From: Kitasatospora paranensis
GTDB lineage: Bacteria > Actinomycetota > Actinomycetes > Streptomycetales > Streptomycetaceae
Reading direction: 5' to 3'
Assembly (NCBI RefSeq): GCF_039544005.1
Contig: NZ_BAABKV010000001.1
Location: 7,378,001 to 7,442,000 of the forward strand
Length of the DNA stretch: 64,000 nt
Shown: piece by piece, positions 17,152-28,705 of the stretch
Layout of the letters: each line of letters opens with the position of its first letter
Numbering within the stretch: the stretch's first letter is position 1
The notes under the pieces: model-generated
Told to the model about the DNA's origin: nothing
What the model saw: only the letters and a program-made list of their open reading frames with translations
Database searches by the model: none
Program-made: the position numbers and the translations under genes

Positions 17152-18403
17152 AGCGCACCTCGCCGTCGCCGTCCACGTCGAAGCCGTAGACCGGAGGCGG
17201 CGTCAGGCTGTTGTAGTGGAACGGCGAGGAGAAGGAGTAGGCGCCGGTGTCGGGCACGACGACCAGATCGCCTGCCGACAGTCGCGGCAGCAGCCGTTCC
17301 CGGGCGAGCAGGTCGCCGGCGAAGCAGCAGGGGCCGCCGATGTCCTGCACCTCCGGCTCGGTGCGGCTCGGCAGGCCGTCCCGGTCGTAGGCCAGGACCC
17401 GCAGCGGCCACAGGTCGGGGGCGAAGGCGGTGCGGGTCACCAGCTGGGCGCCCGCGTGGGTGAGTGCGATGCGCCGGCCGCCGGAGGTCTTGGTGTACTC
17501 CACGCGGGAGGCCACGAACCCGTTGCGCGCCATGACCGCGCGGCCGTATTCGGTGACGACCCGGAACGTGCCGTCGAGGAGTGCGGGCGCCGCGCGGCGC
17601 AGGGCCACGACGTGGTCGGCGAAGGTCGGGCTGTCGGTGTCGGAGGTGAAGTCGACCGGGAGGCCGCCGCCGACGTCGATGCCGACGATCTGGCCGGGCC
17701 TCTGCCGGTTCACCTCCTGCGCGAAGCCGACGGCGGCGGCCACCCCGGCCGCGTTCAGCTCCAGGGGCACGCCCTGCGAGCCGACGTGGACGTGGACCCA
17801 GCGCAGCCACGGCCGGGCCCGGTAGGCGTCCAGCAGGCGCTCCCGGTTGCCCGGATCGTCCAGTGCGATGCCGAACTTGGTGGTGCGGCCGGCCGTCGAC
17901 ATCGCCTCGATCGCGCCGAGCCCGACCTGCGGGTTGAGCCGGACGCCCACGCGCGGCTCGGGCAGGTCGGGAGTGATCAGCCGGTCGACCCGCTCCAGCT
18001 CCTCGAAGTTGTCGATGTTCACGGCGATGCCCGAGGCCAGCGCGTCCGCGAGCTCACCGAGGGTCTTGACGGGGGAGTCCAGTACGAGCGCCCCGGGGGC
18101 GAAGCCGGCGGCCCGGGCCTGCGCCAACTCGCCCGGGCTGCTCACCTCGCAGCCCATGCCGTGCTCCCGCAACTGCGCCAGCACCGGCACCAGGGGGTTG
18201 GCCTTGGCGGCGAAGGCGTGCAGCACGTCGAGGCCGGACGGCCAGGCCGAGCGCAGCCCGTGCACGCTCTCCGCGATCCCGGCCAGGTCGACGAAGGCCG
18301 CGAGCGGCGGGTCCAGCCTGTCCAGCAGGCCATGAGCGGCGGCGTGTACGGCCCGGTCCCGCCGGGCCTGGCGGGCGGAGGCCGCGATCGGCGTCGAGAG
18401 CAT
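17075..18403 (-). CDS. PLP-dependent fold-III decarboxylase, LysA-like
   Basis: The 442-residue enzyme belongs to the ornithine/diaminopimelate decarboxylase group. The PLP lysine is in LHAFAAKANPLVPVL near residue 63. HVHVGSQG, the phosphate-binding IVGIDVGGGLPVDF and TEYGRAVMARNG follow, and the subunit-interface Cys/Asp motif appears as GGPCCFAGD instead of the usual GPLCESGD. Substrate specificity cannot be assigned. In this neighbourhood of muropeptide enzymes, diaminopimelate released from stem peptides, yielding lysine, is a reasonable guess. ATG 18403 follows GAGGAAA; the longer frame to 18475 lacks a ribosome site. It is divergent from the peptidase operon and convergent with LysR. 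Confidence 0.82.
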   Translation of the reverse strand: MLSTPIAASARQARRDRAVHAAAHGLLDRLDPPLAAFVDLAGIAESVHGLRSAWPSGLDVLHAFAAKANPLVPVLAQLREHGMGCEVSSPGELAQARAAGFAPGALVLDSPVKTLGELADALASGIAVNIDNFEELERVDRLITPDLPEPRVGVRLNPQVGLGAIEAMSTAGRTTKFGIALDDPGNRERLLDAYRARPWLRWVHVHVGSQGVPLELNAAGVAAAVGFAQEVNRQRPGQIVGIDVGGGLPVDFTSDTDSPTFADHVVALRRAAPALLDGTFRVVTEYGRAVMARNGFVASRVEYTKTSGGRRIALTHAGAQLVTRTAFAPDLWPLRVLAYDRDGLPSRTEPEVQDIGGPCCFAGDLLARERLLPRLSAGDLVVVPDTGAYSFSSPFHYNSLTPPPVYGFDVDGDGEVRFTVLRAAETVDDVVARSGGIPAGRD

Positions 18404-18596
18404 CGCTTTCCTCGGGAGAAGAGTGGGAAACCTTCGATCAGCCTGCACGACGACGGAGGAATTCGACCGGGGCATCGAAGACCTCGGTGCTCAGTCACCA
18501 CATCTCCGCCCGGGGCCCGGTCGTTGACCCGCGGGCCGCCACCATCGCCTCACCGCGGTGGAACGCCGCACAGGGAACTCAACCGAGGAGCACGCC

Positions 18597-20617
18597 ATGG
18601 CCGAGGCCGCCCCCGCGACCGGGCGATGGGACACGGCACCGGGGCCCCGTCGATCACCCCGCAGGCGGTCGCAGCCCAGCACGGCGCCCTGCTCTGGCCC
18701 ACCACGGCCGGTGCCGCGACGTGGTGGTGCGCCGCCGACCCGGTCGCGGCGCGGGTCCGCCTGTGGCGCTGCACCACGCCGGGCGCCCCGGCCCAGCAGG
18801 TGCTCGGCGAGGACTGGTCGGTCGGCAACGCCGCCATCGGCTACGGCGGCCGGCCCTACCTGGTGGTGCCGGACGGCCCGCGGCACCGGCTGGTGTTCAC
18901 CCACTCCGCCGACCGGCGGCTCTACTCGGCCCACGTGGACGCCGGGCCGGCCGCGGACGAGGCCCCCGTCCCGCTCACGCCCGCGGACCCGGAGGGCGTG
19001 CGCACCGCCTACGCCGATCCGATCCGGGGGCCGGGCGGGGGCGAGGTCTGGTGCGTCCGCGAGACCACCCGCACCGACCCCGGCGGCGAGAGCGACCCCG
19101 CGCCCCGCACCACCCGTGACATCGTGGCGGTACCGCTGTCCGGAGTTGCCGCCGACGCCCCGGACGCCGTCCGCGTCGTCGCGCGCTCGCACCACTTCCT
19201 GTCCGGCATCCGGCTGAGCCCCGACGGCTCCCGGCTGGCCTGGATCGGCTGGGACCACCCCGACATGCCGTGGGACAGCAGCGACCTCATGGTCGGTCGG
19301 ATCCACGGCGGCGTCGTCGTCGAACCCGCGCGGGTGCTCGGCGGTGACGGCGTCTCGGTCCCGCAGGCGGAGTGGGCGGACGGCAACACTCTCTACGCGA
19401 TGGCCGACCCTGCGGGCTGGTGGAACCTGCACCTGGTCGCTCCGGCCGGCGACGGGGCGAGGAGCGTGTGCGTGCTGCCCGCCGAGGCCGAGTACTCCCA
19501 TGCGCTCTGGCGCGTCGGCGCGACCTCCTTCGCCGTCACCGCCGCGGGCGTGCTGCTGCGCAGGAGCGACGGTGCCCAGCACCTGGAGCTGTGGGACCCG
19601 GACACCGGCGCCCTGACCGAACTGGCCGAGGAGTGGACCGACTTCGCCTTCGGACACTGCGGCGACGCCGCAGCGGTCGCGGTGGTCGCCGCGAGCCCCA
19701 CCGAGACCGCGACCCCGCTGCGCATCACCCTGGCGCCGCCTCAGGACGGCCGCGCGGCAGGCGCGTCCGTCGCCCGCTGCCTGCCCGCGGACCAGGACCG
19801 CTTCGGGCCCCGGCACTCGGTGCCCCGGCGCCGCACCGTCCGCGTCGAGGGCGGCTGGGAGGTCCCCTACCTGTACTACCCGCCGACCGGCCCGGGCCAC
19901 AACGGACCCGCCGACCGGCTCCCACCGCTGCTGATCGACGTGCACGGCGGCCCCACCAGCCGCACCACCGGTACCCGCAGTCCGGTGATCTCGCTGTTCA
20001 CCAGCCGCGGATACGCGGTGGCGTCCGTCGACTACGGCGGCTCGACCGGTTACGGACGGGCCTACCGGGACCGCCTGCGCCGCTCCTGGGGCACGGTCGA
20101 CGTCGAGGACAGCGTCGCCGTCGCCCGGGCGCTGGCCGAGGCCGGGCTCGCCGACCCCCGCCGCACCGCGATCCGCGGCGGCTCCGCCGGCGGCTGGACG
20201 GCGCTCGCCGCGCTCGCGCACACCGACGTCTTCTGCTGCGGCTCCGTGTACTACCCGATCAGCGACCCCGAGACCTGGTCGGGCGGCCGGACCCACGACT
20301 TCGAGAGCAGGTACATCGAGACCCTGCTCGGGGTCCTGCCCGAGGACGGGGACCGCTACCGGGCGGTGTCGCCGCTGGCGCACGCCGACGCGATCACCGT
20401 CCCCTTCGTCATGCTGCAGGGACTGGACGACACCATCTGCCGGCCGGACCAGGCCCGGCGGCTGGTCGACGCCGTCGAGCGGGCGCCCGGGCCCGGCCGG
20501 TGCTTCCGGTACCTGGAGTTCCCCGGCGAGGGCCACGGCTTCCGCCGCGCGGCCACCGTCGCCGCCGCGCTGCAGGCCGAACTCGATCTGTACGCCGAAG
20601 TGATGGGCGCGCCGTGA
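18597..20617 (+). CDS. S9-family prolyl oligopeptidase-like peptidase (frameshifted near start)
   Basis: An N-terminal beta-propeller of WD/PD40-like repeats (SGIRLSPDGSRLAWIGWDHP near residue 215) precedes an alpha/beta-hydrolase domain. The catalytic Ser is in IRGGSAGGWTAL, Asp in QGLDDTICRPDQA and His in GEGHGF. No signal peptide is seen, so it is cytoplasmic and would trim short peptides. GAGGAG sits before ATG 18597, but that frame leaves the main frame at a G4C4 run (18641-18648); one added base joins them and gives 673 residues, the normal length. If not, ATG 18627 would start the main frame. It begins a four-gene peptidase run. Confidence 0.85.
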
Positions 20618-20664
20618 CGAACGCCGCCGACCATCCGACCCCCTGCGAACCGGAGGTGCCGGTC

Positions 20665-22011
20665 ATGTCCGACCCCGTCCCGCACACTCCCGTCCCCACC
20701 GCGGGCGAGGCGGCGACCCTGGCCGTCGACACGGTGGCCCTGTGCTCCCGGTTGATCCGCTTCGACACCAGCAACTTCGGCGGCGGCGAGAGCCGCGGCG
20801 AGCGCGCCTGCGCCGAGTGGGTCGCCGAGCAGCTGACCGACGCCGGTCTGCAGCCGGTCGTCCTGGAGTCCGCCCCCGGCCGGGCCAGCACCGTGGTGCG
20901 CATCCCCGGGACCGACCCCACGGCGCCCGCGCTGCTGGTCCACGGCCACCTCGACGTGGTCCCGGCCGAACCGTCGGACTGGTCCGGCCACCCGTTCTCC
21001 GGCGAGGTCCGCGACGGCGCGGTCCGGGGCCGGGGCGCGCTGGACATGAAGGACATGGACGCGATGATGCTCGCGTTCGCCCGGCACCTCGCGCGCACCG
21101 GCCGCCGGCCCCCGCGCGACCTGGTGATGGCCTTCGTCGCCGACGAGGAGGACACCGGCCGGTACGGCGCCCGCTTCCTGGTCGAGCAGCACCCCCACCT
21201 GTTCGAGGGAGTCGACGCCGCGATCAGTGAGTCCGGCGGCCACAGCGTGCACCTGCCCGGCGGCGGGCGGCTCTACCCCGTCGCCGCGGCCGAGCGCGGG
21301 AGCGCGTGGATGACCGTGACCGCGCACGGCACCGCGGGTCACGGCTCCCGCCGCAACGAGGACAACGCGCTGGTGAAACTCGCCGCCGTGATCCGCCGGT
21401 TCGCCGAGCACCAGTGGCCGGTGCGCCTGGTCCCGACCGTCGAAGCGCTGCTGGACGGCCTCTCCCGGCACCTCGGCCACCCGATCGACCCCGCCGACCT
21501 CAGCCCGCTCGGCGACGCCGCACAGCTGGTCTCCGCGACGCTCGCGAACTCCGTCAACCCGACCGTGCTGCGCGCCGGTTACAAGCACAACGTGATCCCG
21601 AGCGAGGCCGTCGCCGCACTCGACGGGCGCATCCTGCCCGGCACCGAGGCCGAGTTCTTCGCCACCGTCGACGCCCTGCTCGGCCCCGGCGTGACCCGCA
21701 CCGGAGACCACCAGGCCCCGGTCCACGCCGACCACACCGCACCCGACTTCGCCGCGATCGCCGCCGCGTTGCGCGCCCACGACCCCGATGCCCTGGTCCT
21801 GCCCTACTGCATGAGCGGCGGCACCGACGCCAAGGCCTTCGCCACTCTCGGCATCCCCGGCTACGGCTTCGTCCCCGGCCGCACCCCCGCCGGCTTCGAC
21901 GCCTGGCGGTACGTGCACGGCGTCGACGAGCACGTCCTCACCGACAGCCTCGCCTTCGGTGCCCGTGTCCTGACCAGCTACCTGCTGACCGACCCCCGCA
22001 GCTTCGCCTGA
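20665..22011 (+). CDS. M20-family metallopeptidase
   Basis: The 448-residue protein is an M20/ArgE/DapE-type di-zinc amidohydrolase. The metal and catalytic motifs are HGHLDVVP near residue 92, GRGALDMKDMD near 124, DEEDTGRYGA near 160 and GGTDAKAF near the C-terminus. The lid domain contains GTAGHGSR. It would hydrolyse dipeptides or N-acyl amino acids in the cytoplasm. ATG 20665 has a perfect GGAGGT seven bases upstream; an alternative GTG at 20614 overlaps the previous stop. Position between S9 peptidase and LD-carboxypeptidase suggests it finishes degradation of stem peptides, for example L-Ala-Glu or DAP-containing dipeptides. This substrate is inferred. Confidence 0.88.
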   Translation: MSDPVPHTPVPTAGEAATLAVDTVALCSRLIRFDTSNFGGGESRGERACAEWVAEQLTDAGLQPVVLESAPGRASTVVRIPGTDPTAPALLVHGHLDVVPAEPSDWSGHPFSGEVRDGAVRGRGALDMKDMDAMMLAFARHLARTGRRPPRDLVMAFVADEEDTGRYGARFLVEQHPHLFEGVDAAISESGGHSVHLPGGGRLYPVAAAERGSAWMTVTAHGTAGHGSRRNEDNALVKLAAVIRRFAEHQWPVRLVPTVEALLDGLSRHLGHPIDPADLSPLGDAAQLVSATLANSVNPTVLRAGYKHNVIPSEAVAALDGRILPGTEAEFFATVDALLGPGVTRTGDHQAPVHADHTAPDFAAIAAALRAHDPDALVLPYCMSGGTDAKAFATLGIPGYGFVPGRTPAGFDAWRYVHGVDEHVLTDSLAFGARVLTSYLLTDPRSFA

Positions 22012-22041
22012 AGCCGTACTCCCCACCTCGTGGAGACCCGC

Positions 22042-22998
22042 ATGACCCTGTCGCGCCCACCCGCCCTGCGCCCCGGCGACACCGTCGCGGTCCTCTGCGG
22101 AAGCTCACCCGTCGGCGACCGGGACCACCTGGAGTCGGGCCTGCGCGCGCTGGCCTCCGTCGGGCTGAGACCGGAAGTCCTCGCCTCGGCCCGCGCCACC
22201 GGAGGACGGTACGACTACCTCGCCGGCGACGACGAGTTGCGCGCCGCCGACCTCACCCGGGCGCTCACCGACCCCCGCTACGCCGCGGTGCTGACGGCCT
22301 GCGGCGGCTACGGCATGCAGCGCACCCTGGAGCGGATGGACTGGAGCCGGATCGACGCCTCCGCCCCGAAGGCCGTGGTCGGCTACTCCGACGTCACCGC
22401 GCTGCTGGAGGCACTCGCGGCGAAGCTCGGCTGGGTCTCCCTCTTCGGGCCGATGGTCGCCTGCGGCGGCTTCCGGGAGGGCCCCGACGAGTACGACTTC
22501 CGGCAGCTGATGAAGCTGCTCCGCACACCGGGGGAGGTCACCGGGCTCCGCTTCCCCGCGGCGCGCACCCTGCACCCGGGCGTCGCCGAGGGCGTCACCA
22601 TCGGCGGGACGGCGACCCTGCTCGCCGCGAGCCTGGGGACCGACACCTGTTACCCGGCACGGGACGCGATCCTGTTCCTGGAGGACATCGACGAGAAGCC
22701 GTACCGGCTGGACCGGGCCTTCACCCAGCTGCGCCGCGCCACGGGTTACCTCGACGGGGTCGCCGGGATCCTCCTCGGCACCTTCACCGACTGCGGCGCC
22801 CCCGAACAGGTCGACCGCCTGCTCGCCGAACGCTTCGGCGACCTGGGCGTGCCGGTGCTCGCCGGGGCGAACATCGGCCACCGCACCGCGATGCAGACCT
22901 ACCCCGTCGGCGTCCGCGCCCGGCTCGACGCGGACAGCGGTACCCTGACCTTCCTGGACCAGGTGCTGACGGACCATCAGGAAAGCGAGCAGGCATGA
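22042..22998 (+). CDS. LD-carboxypeptidase, S66 (LdcA/MccF) family
   Basis: The 318-residue protein matches the S66 family, which releases the D-Ala at position 4 from tetrapeptide muropeptides (LdcA, YkfA) or cleaves microcin C-like acyl-AMPs (MccF). The catalytic Ser is in VGYSDVTALL near residue 118, the Glu in FLEDIDEKPYRLDRAF near residue 215 and the His in NIGHRTAMQTYP near residue 281. There is no signal peptide. ATG 22042 has GGAG six bases upstream. Its stop overlaps the dppA start (ATGA), so the two are translationally coupled. The same pairing occurs in the B. subtilis dpp-ykf operon, which favours a muropeptide role. Confidence 0.9.
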   Translation: MTLSRPPALRPGDTVAVLCGSSPVGDRDHLESGLRALASVGLRPEVLASARATGGRYDYLAGDDELRAADLTRALTDPRYAAVLTACGGYGMQRTLERMDWSRIDASAPKAVVGYSDVTALLEALAAKLGWVSLFGPMVACGGFREGPDEYDFRQLMKLLRTPGEVTGLRFPAARTLHPGVAEGVTIGGTATLLAASLGTDTCYPARDAILFLEDIDEKPYRLDRAFTQLRRATGYLDGVAGILLGTFTDCGAPEQVDRLLAERFGDLGVPVLAGANIGHRTAMQTYPVGVRARLDADSGTLTFLDQVLTDHQESEQA

Positions 22999-23818
22999 GG
23001 ATCCTGATCTCGGCCGACATGGAGGGGGCCACCGGCGTGACCTGGCCGGACGACTGCGAACCCGGCACCCCGGCCTGGCAGCGCTGCCGGTCCATGTTGA
23101 CCTCCGACGTCAACGCGGCGATCGCCGGGTTCTTCGACGGCGGCGCCACCTCGGTCCTGGTCAACGAAGCCCACGCGACCATGCGCAACCTGCTGTTGGA
23201 GGACCTGGACCCGCGCGCCGAGCTGCTCGCCGGCCGTCACAAGGACCTCACCATGGTCGAGGGCGTCCAGCGTCCGGACACGTGCGGTGTCGCCTTCGTC
23301 GGCTACCACACCGGCGCGGGGGCCGACGGCGTCCTCGCCCACACCTATCTCGCCAACTCCGTCACCGGGGTGTGGGTGGACGACGTCCCCGCGAGCGAGG
23401 GATACCTCAACTCCCTGGTCGCCGCGGAGTTCGGCGTCCCGGTGGTGCTCGTCACCGGCGACGACCTGGCCTGCCGGGATGCGGCCGGCTACGCCCCAGG
23501 CGCGGTCACCGCCGCCGTGAAGGACTGCGTCAGCCGCTACGCGGCGGTGTGCCGGCCGCCCGCGGTCACCTTCGAGCAGATCCGCGCGGCGGCGCGCCGG
23601 GCGGCCTCGCTCTGCCTGCGCGCCGAGTCGGCGACCGGCCGCACCTTCGAGGTGGAGGTCGAGTTCGACGCGGCTCACCTGGCCGCCGCCACCGCTGTCG
23701 TTCCGACCGTCCGCCGTACCGACGTGCGGCGCGTGGCGTACACGGCCGACAGCGCCTACGGGCTGATCCGGACCTTCAAGACGGTGACCACCGTGGCAGC
23801 GGCGGCCGTGGAGAACAA

Positions 23819-23828
<10 letters not shown>
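22995..23828 (+). CDS. dppA: D-aminopeptidase DppA (M55)
   Basis: The 277-residue enzyme matches M55 D-aminopeptidase. The zinc motif SADMEGATGV is at residues 6-15, the conserved His residues are in NEAHATMRN and GYHTGAG, and the SEGYLN Glu lies near residue 135. B. subtilis DppA hydrolyses D-Ala-D-Ala and related D-peptides as a decamer. Here it would break D-Ala-D-Ala or D-Ala-containing products of peptidoglycan. It is coupled to the LD-carboxypeptidase by an ATGA overlap and is cytoplasmic. Its 3' end overlaps the convergent nagZ by about 10 bases. Confidence 0.92.
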
Positions 23829-25356
<1,528 letters not shown>

Positions 25357-25381
25357 GGGTGTCTCCTCGGGGCGTGGGGGC

Positions 25382-26530
25382 TCAGGCGCGGGGGTAGCGC
25401 AGGTGGGGGAGCCGGTCGTGGCCGGCGAACTGCTCGGCGGAGGCCGTCCAGGCGGCGGTGATCCGCTGCGGCGAGACCCCGGCGAGCAGGTCGGTGCGCA
25501 GTCGGTCCCCGCCCGCCAGCAGGTCGAAGTGCCGGTCGCGGAAGGCGAACCGTTCCGGCCACCGGGCGAGCAGCAGGGCGAGCAACTCGACTGCTGCAGT
25601 CAGGGGTTCGAAGACGTCCGGGTCGGTCACGTGCCACTGGACGCCGCAGACCGGCTCGCCGGCGTGCACGTCGGCGGTCGCGCTGGTCCATGCCTCGCGG
25701 AACCGCACGCCGGGCAGGTCCAGGGCCCGGAGCCCGGCCGCGAGCGAGCCGTCCAGCCAGGGCGCGCCCACGAACTCGAACGGTGTGGCGGTGCCCCGGC
25801 CGACCGACAGGTTGGTGCCCTCGAACAGGCAGCTGCCCGGGTAGCAGTGCGCCGCGGCGGGCGTCGGCAGGTTGGGGGAGGGCGGCACCCAGGGCAGGCC
25901 GGTGGACTGCCACACCCCGCCGGTCCAGCCCTCCAGCGGGACGACCTCGGGGACGGGGGCGCCGAGGCGCTCCGCGAACAGCGGTGCCAGTTCGCCCATG
26001 GTCATGCCGTGCCGCAGCGGCAGCGGGGTGCGGCCGACGAAGGAGCTGAACGCCTCGTCCAGCGGCGGGCCCTGGACGGCGTGGCCGCCGAGCGGGTCGG
26101 GGCGGTCCAGCACCACCAGCCGGGTGCCCGTCGCCGCGGTTGCGGCGATCAGGTCGTAGAGCGTGGACTCGTAGGTGAAGAAGCGCACCCCGACGTGCTG
26201 GAGGTCCACCAGCAGCACGTCGATGCCCGCCCGCTCGACCAGTTCGGCCAGTGCCGGGCCCTCCTTGAGGTAGGTGTCGTGGACGGGCAGGCCGGTCCCC
26301 GCGTCCCGGCGCTCGCCCTCGGACGCGCCGGCCGGGGCGGTGCCACGCATGCCGTGCTCCGGGCCGAACAGGGCGCGCAGGTCGGCCCCGGCCGCGAGCA
26401 GGGCATCGGCGCCGTGCCGGAGGTCGGCGGTGACGGCTGCGGCATGGGTGGCCAGCCCGACCCGCTCGCCCGCGAACAGCGGCCGACCGGAGCGCAGCAG
26501 GGTGTCCAGGCCGGTCCGGACGGCGGTCAT
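25382..26530 (-). CDS. namZ: Exo-beta-N-acetylmuramidase NamZ (DUF1343)
   Basis: The 382-residue protein matches DUF1343, the family of B. subtilis NamZ (YbbC, GH171), which releases MurNAc from non-reducing ends. Conserved blocks visible are FGPEHGMRG near residue 60, DLQHVGVRFFTYESTLYDL near 110, VVLDRPDPLGG near 142 and HCYPGSCLFEGTNLSVGRGT near 230. No signal peptide is present, unlike the secreted Bacillus enzyme. ATG 26530 overlaps the upstream GNAT stop (ATGA). It alternates with NagZ in sequential removal of GlcNAc and MurNAc; the two genes are adjacent here as in B. subtilis. Confidence 0.93.
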   Translation of the reverse strand: MTAVRTGLDTLLRSGRPLFAGERVGLATHAAAVTADLRHGADALLAAGADLRALFGPEHGMRGTAPAGASEGERRDAGTGLPVHDTYLKEGPALAELVERAGIDVLLVDLQHVGVRFFTYESTLYDLIAATAATGTRLVVLDRPDPLGGHAVQGPPLDEAFSSFVGRTPLPLRHGMTMGELAPLFAERLGAPVPEVVPLEGWTGGVWQSTGLPWVPPSPNLPTPAAAHCYPGSCLFEGTNLSVGRGTATPFEFVGAPWLDGSLAAGLRALDLPGVRFREAWTSATADVHAGEPVCGVQWHVTDPDVFEPLTAAVELLALLLARWPERFAFRDRHFDLLAGGDRLRTDLLAGVSPQRITAAWTASAEQFAGHDRLPHLRYPRA

Positions 26531-27473
26531 CCGAGGTCCTTGGTGTAGGTCCAGAACACCCGGCCCAGGGTCGCCCCGACGGCGAGGGCGTAGAAGTGGA
26601 TGGGCGCGGTCCAGCCGATCTCGGCGACCTCCAGGCCCTCGGCGCGCTGGTCGGCCAGGCAGCGGCGCAGCAGCACCGTGCCTACGCCGAGGCCGCGTTC
26701 GGAGCTCTCGGTGCCCATCGGCCCGAACCAGGAGAGCCGGTTGACGCCCCAGCAGGCGAACCCGACGAAGCGTGCCCCGTCGGGCTCGTCGCGGACGGCC
26801 ACGTGGCCGCGCGGCGGATCGTAGCTCAGCGCCTTCGCGCCCTCGCCCTCCCAGGCGCCGCCCCAGTGCAGCATCCACTGCCGGAACGCCGGTTCGTCCT
26901 CGGCGCGCAGTCGGCGCACCGCCACCCCCGCCCGCGCGAGGCGCTGTTCGTCCTGGGCGGTGTCCAGCGGGGCGGCCCGCAGGTCCACGCGCATGTTGAG
27001 GCCCTCCTGGCCGCGCACGTAGCCGCTGGACTCGGCCAGGCAGACAGCGGGGGTGTACCGGATGTCGATGCCGGGCCAGGCGTAGTTCGGCGGGTTGCCG
27101 CGGACGACCAGCCGGGCGACCTCCTCGGCGGCGAGCCTGCGCTCCAGGGCGGCCAGCAGCGCCCGGCCCCGGCCGAGGCCCCGGTGCTCGGGGTGCACGG
27201 CGAGCAGGTTGAGGTGTCCGGAGCGGGGGCGGTGTCGCGGGCCGCGCGGACGGAGCCCAGGGCGAAGCCGACCGGCACGCCGTCCAGTTCCGCGACGACG
27301 CGCAGCGACGGGTGGCGGTCCGCCTCGGCCCAGAGCAGGTCGACGACCGTTTCGGCGTCCTCGTCGTGGACGAGGCTCGCGCGGGCGATGGCCCGCAGGG
27401 CGGGCAGGTCGGCGTCGGACGCCGTGCGCAACGGGAACCCCGGGCCGGGGGTAGTTGAGGAGATGGCCGACAA
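26527..27473 (-). CDS. GNAT acetyltransferase, tandem domains (frameshifted)
   Basis: Two GNAT-like halves are visible. The first has VAELDGVPVGFALGS followed by the acetyl-CoA loop HPEHRGLGRGRALL. The second has GARFVGFACWGVN and SERGLGVGTVLLRRCL, ending ALAVGATLGRVFWTYTKDLG. The frame breaks near 27218; one added base joins ARDTAPAP to GHLNLLAVHPEHRG, for about 315 residues. The start is uncertain: TTG 27473 follows AAGGTGG, and ATG 27506 is also in frame. It is first in the GNAT-namZ-nagZ operon. An amino sugar or a muropeptide amino group is a possible acceptor, but this is only context. Confidence 0.75.
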
Positions 27474-27491
27474 GCCCGTTCCACCACCTTC

Positions 27492-27500
27492 GTAAGTTGC
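27492..27500. promoter_or_regulatory. Salvage-regulon motif, site A
   Basis: GTAAGTTGC lies between the divergent GNAT-namZ-nagZ and AmiE-like/rpiR operons. It is followed by AT-rich TAACATTAGTAGCCTAACTT. The same core, (A)AGTTGC, occurs before murQ, the transporter and anmK. Confidence 0.45.
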
Positions 27501-27547
27501 TAACATTAGTAGCCTAACTTCAGGTGGAAACTTACCAGAGGATCGCG

Positions 27548-28705
27548 ATGAGTGCTCCCGAATCCGCCCCGCCGAACGGCGCGGACCATGCCGACCCCGC
27601 CGAGCTGGTCCGGTCCGCCGTGGAGGCCGGTGTCGTGCCCGGCGCCGTCCTGCTCACCGGCCGCGGCGCGACCGACCCCGGTCGCGCCTGCGCATTCGGC
27701 CGGACGGCCGCCGGGCCCCCGGGTGTGCCGGTCACGCCGGACACCGTCTATGACCTCGCCTCGCTCACCAAGGTGGTGGCCACCACCCCGGCGGTGCTCC
27801 GGCTGGCCGACGAGGGCGCGCTGCGGCTCGACGACCCGGTGCGGCGGCACCTGCCGACCTTCACCGGCAGCGGCAAGGGCGAGGTGACGATCAGTCAACT
27901 CCTTTCGCACAGCTCGGGACTGCCGCCGCACCGCGACTTCTGGCGGCTGCCCGGCACCCCGGCCGACCGCGTCGCGGCCGTCCTCGGCGAAGGCCTCGAG
28001 CACCCGCCGGGGACAGTGGTCCGCTACTCCGATCTCGGTTTCATCCTGCTCGGCGAGATCGTCGCGGCGGTCACGGCGCAGCCGCTGGACCGGGCCGTCC
28101 GCGCCCTGGTGCTCGACCCGCTCCGGCTCGCGGACACCGGATACCTGCCCGCGCCGGACCTACGGGCCCGCTGCGCCGCGACCGAGGCCCCGCCCGGCGG
28201 CGAGCCGAAGGTCGGCACGGTCCACGACGAGAACGCCGAGAGCCTCGGCGGCGTGGCCGGCCACGCCGGCCTCTTCGGCACCGCGCCCGACCTGGCCCGG
28301 TACCTGCGGCTCGGCTGGCTGGCGGAGGACAGCCCGATCCTCTCCGTCGGCGTCCGGGCCGAGGCGCTGCGCTGCCGGACCAGCGGCTTGGACGGCGTAC
28401 GGGGACTGGGCTGGACGCTGCGCGGCGACACCTGGGACCACACCCGCGACCCGTGGCCGCGCTCGGCGGCCGGGCACACCGGGTTCACCGGGACCAGCCT
28501 CGCCTTCGACCCGGTCACCGGCGTCTGGGCGGTGCTGCTCACCAACGCCGTCCACCTGGGCCGCGGGCCGCGGGTCCGGGAACTGCGCAAGGCCGTTCAC
28601 GCCGCCGTGGCGCACTGCCCTCCGCCGAGTCCTCCCGTCCATGCGTCCGGCAGCTACTCCACCGACTCCGACTCCGTAGGATTCTCACATGACAGCAGCA
28701 GGTGA
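27548..28705 (+). CDS. Beta-lactamase-fold serine hydrolase, AmiE-like MurNAc-L-Ala amidase
   Basis: The 385-residue protein has the serine beta-lactamase/DD-peptidase motifs: SLTK near residue 78 (catalytic Ser and Lys), YSDLG near 160 as the Tyr motif, and HTGFTG near 317 as the third motif. No signal peptide precedes the domain. In B. subtilis the same family member AmiE (YbbE) is the N-acetylmuramyl-L-alanine amidase of the murQ-murR-murP-amiE-nagZ-namZ operon. Placement beside rpiR, nagZ and namZ makes that role likely here, and no other amidase is in the island. ATG 27548 follows AGAGGA. Its end overlaps rpiR by 17 bases. DD-carboxypeptidase activity remains possible. Confidence 0.8.
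   Translation: MSAPESAPPNGADHADPAELVRSAVEAGVVPGAVLLTGRGATDPGRACAFGRTAAGPPGVPVTPDTVYDLASLTKVVATTPAVLRLADEGALRLDDPVRRHLPTFTGSGKGEVTISQLLSHSSGLPPHRDFWRLPGTPADRVAAVLGEGLEHPPGTVVRYSDLGFILLGEIVAAVTAQPLDRAVRALVLDPLRLADTGYLPAPDLRARCAATEAPPGGEPKVGTVHDENAESLGGVAGHAGLFGTAPDLARYLRLGWLAEDSPILSVGVRAEALRCRTSGLDGVRGLGWTLRGDTWDHTRDPWPRSAAGHTGFTGTSLAFDPVTGVWAVLLTNAVHLGRGPRVRELRKAVHAAVAHCPPPSPPVHASGSYSTDSDSVGFSHDSSR

Noticed and set aside
22042..22998. Microcin C self-immunity (MccF) role for the S66 protein
   Set aside because: No MccB-like adenylating enzyme or microcin precursor is nearby, while dppA is translationally coupled, so an LD-carboxypeptidase role is preferred.
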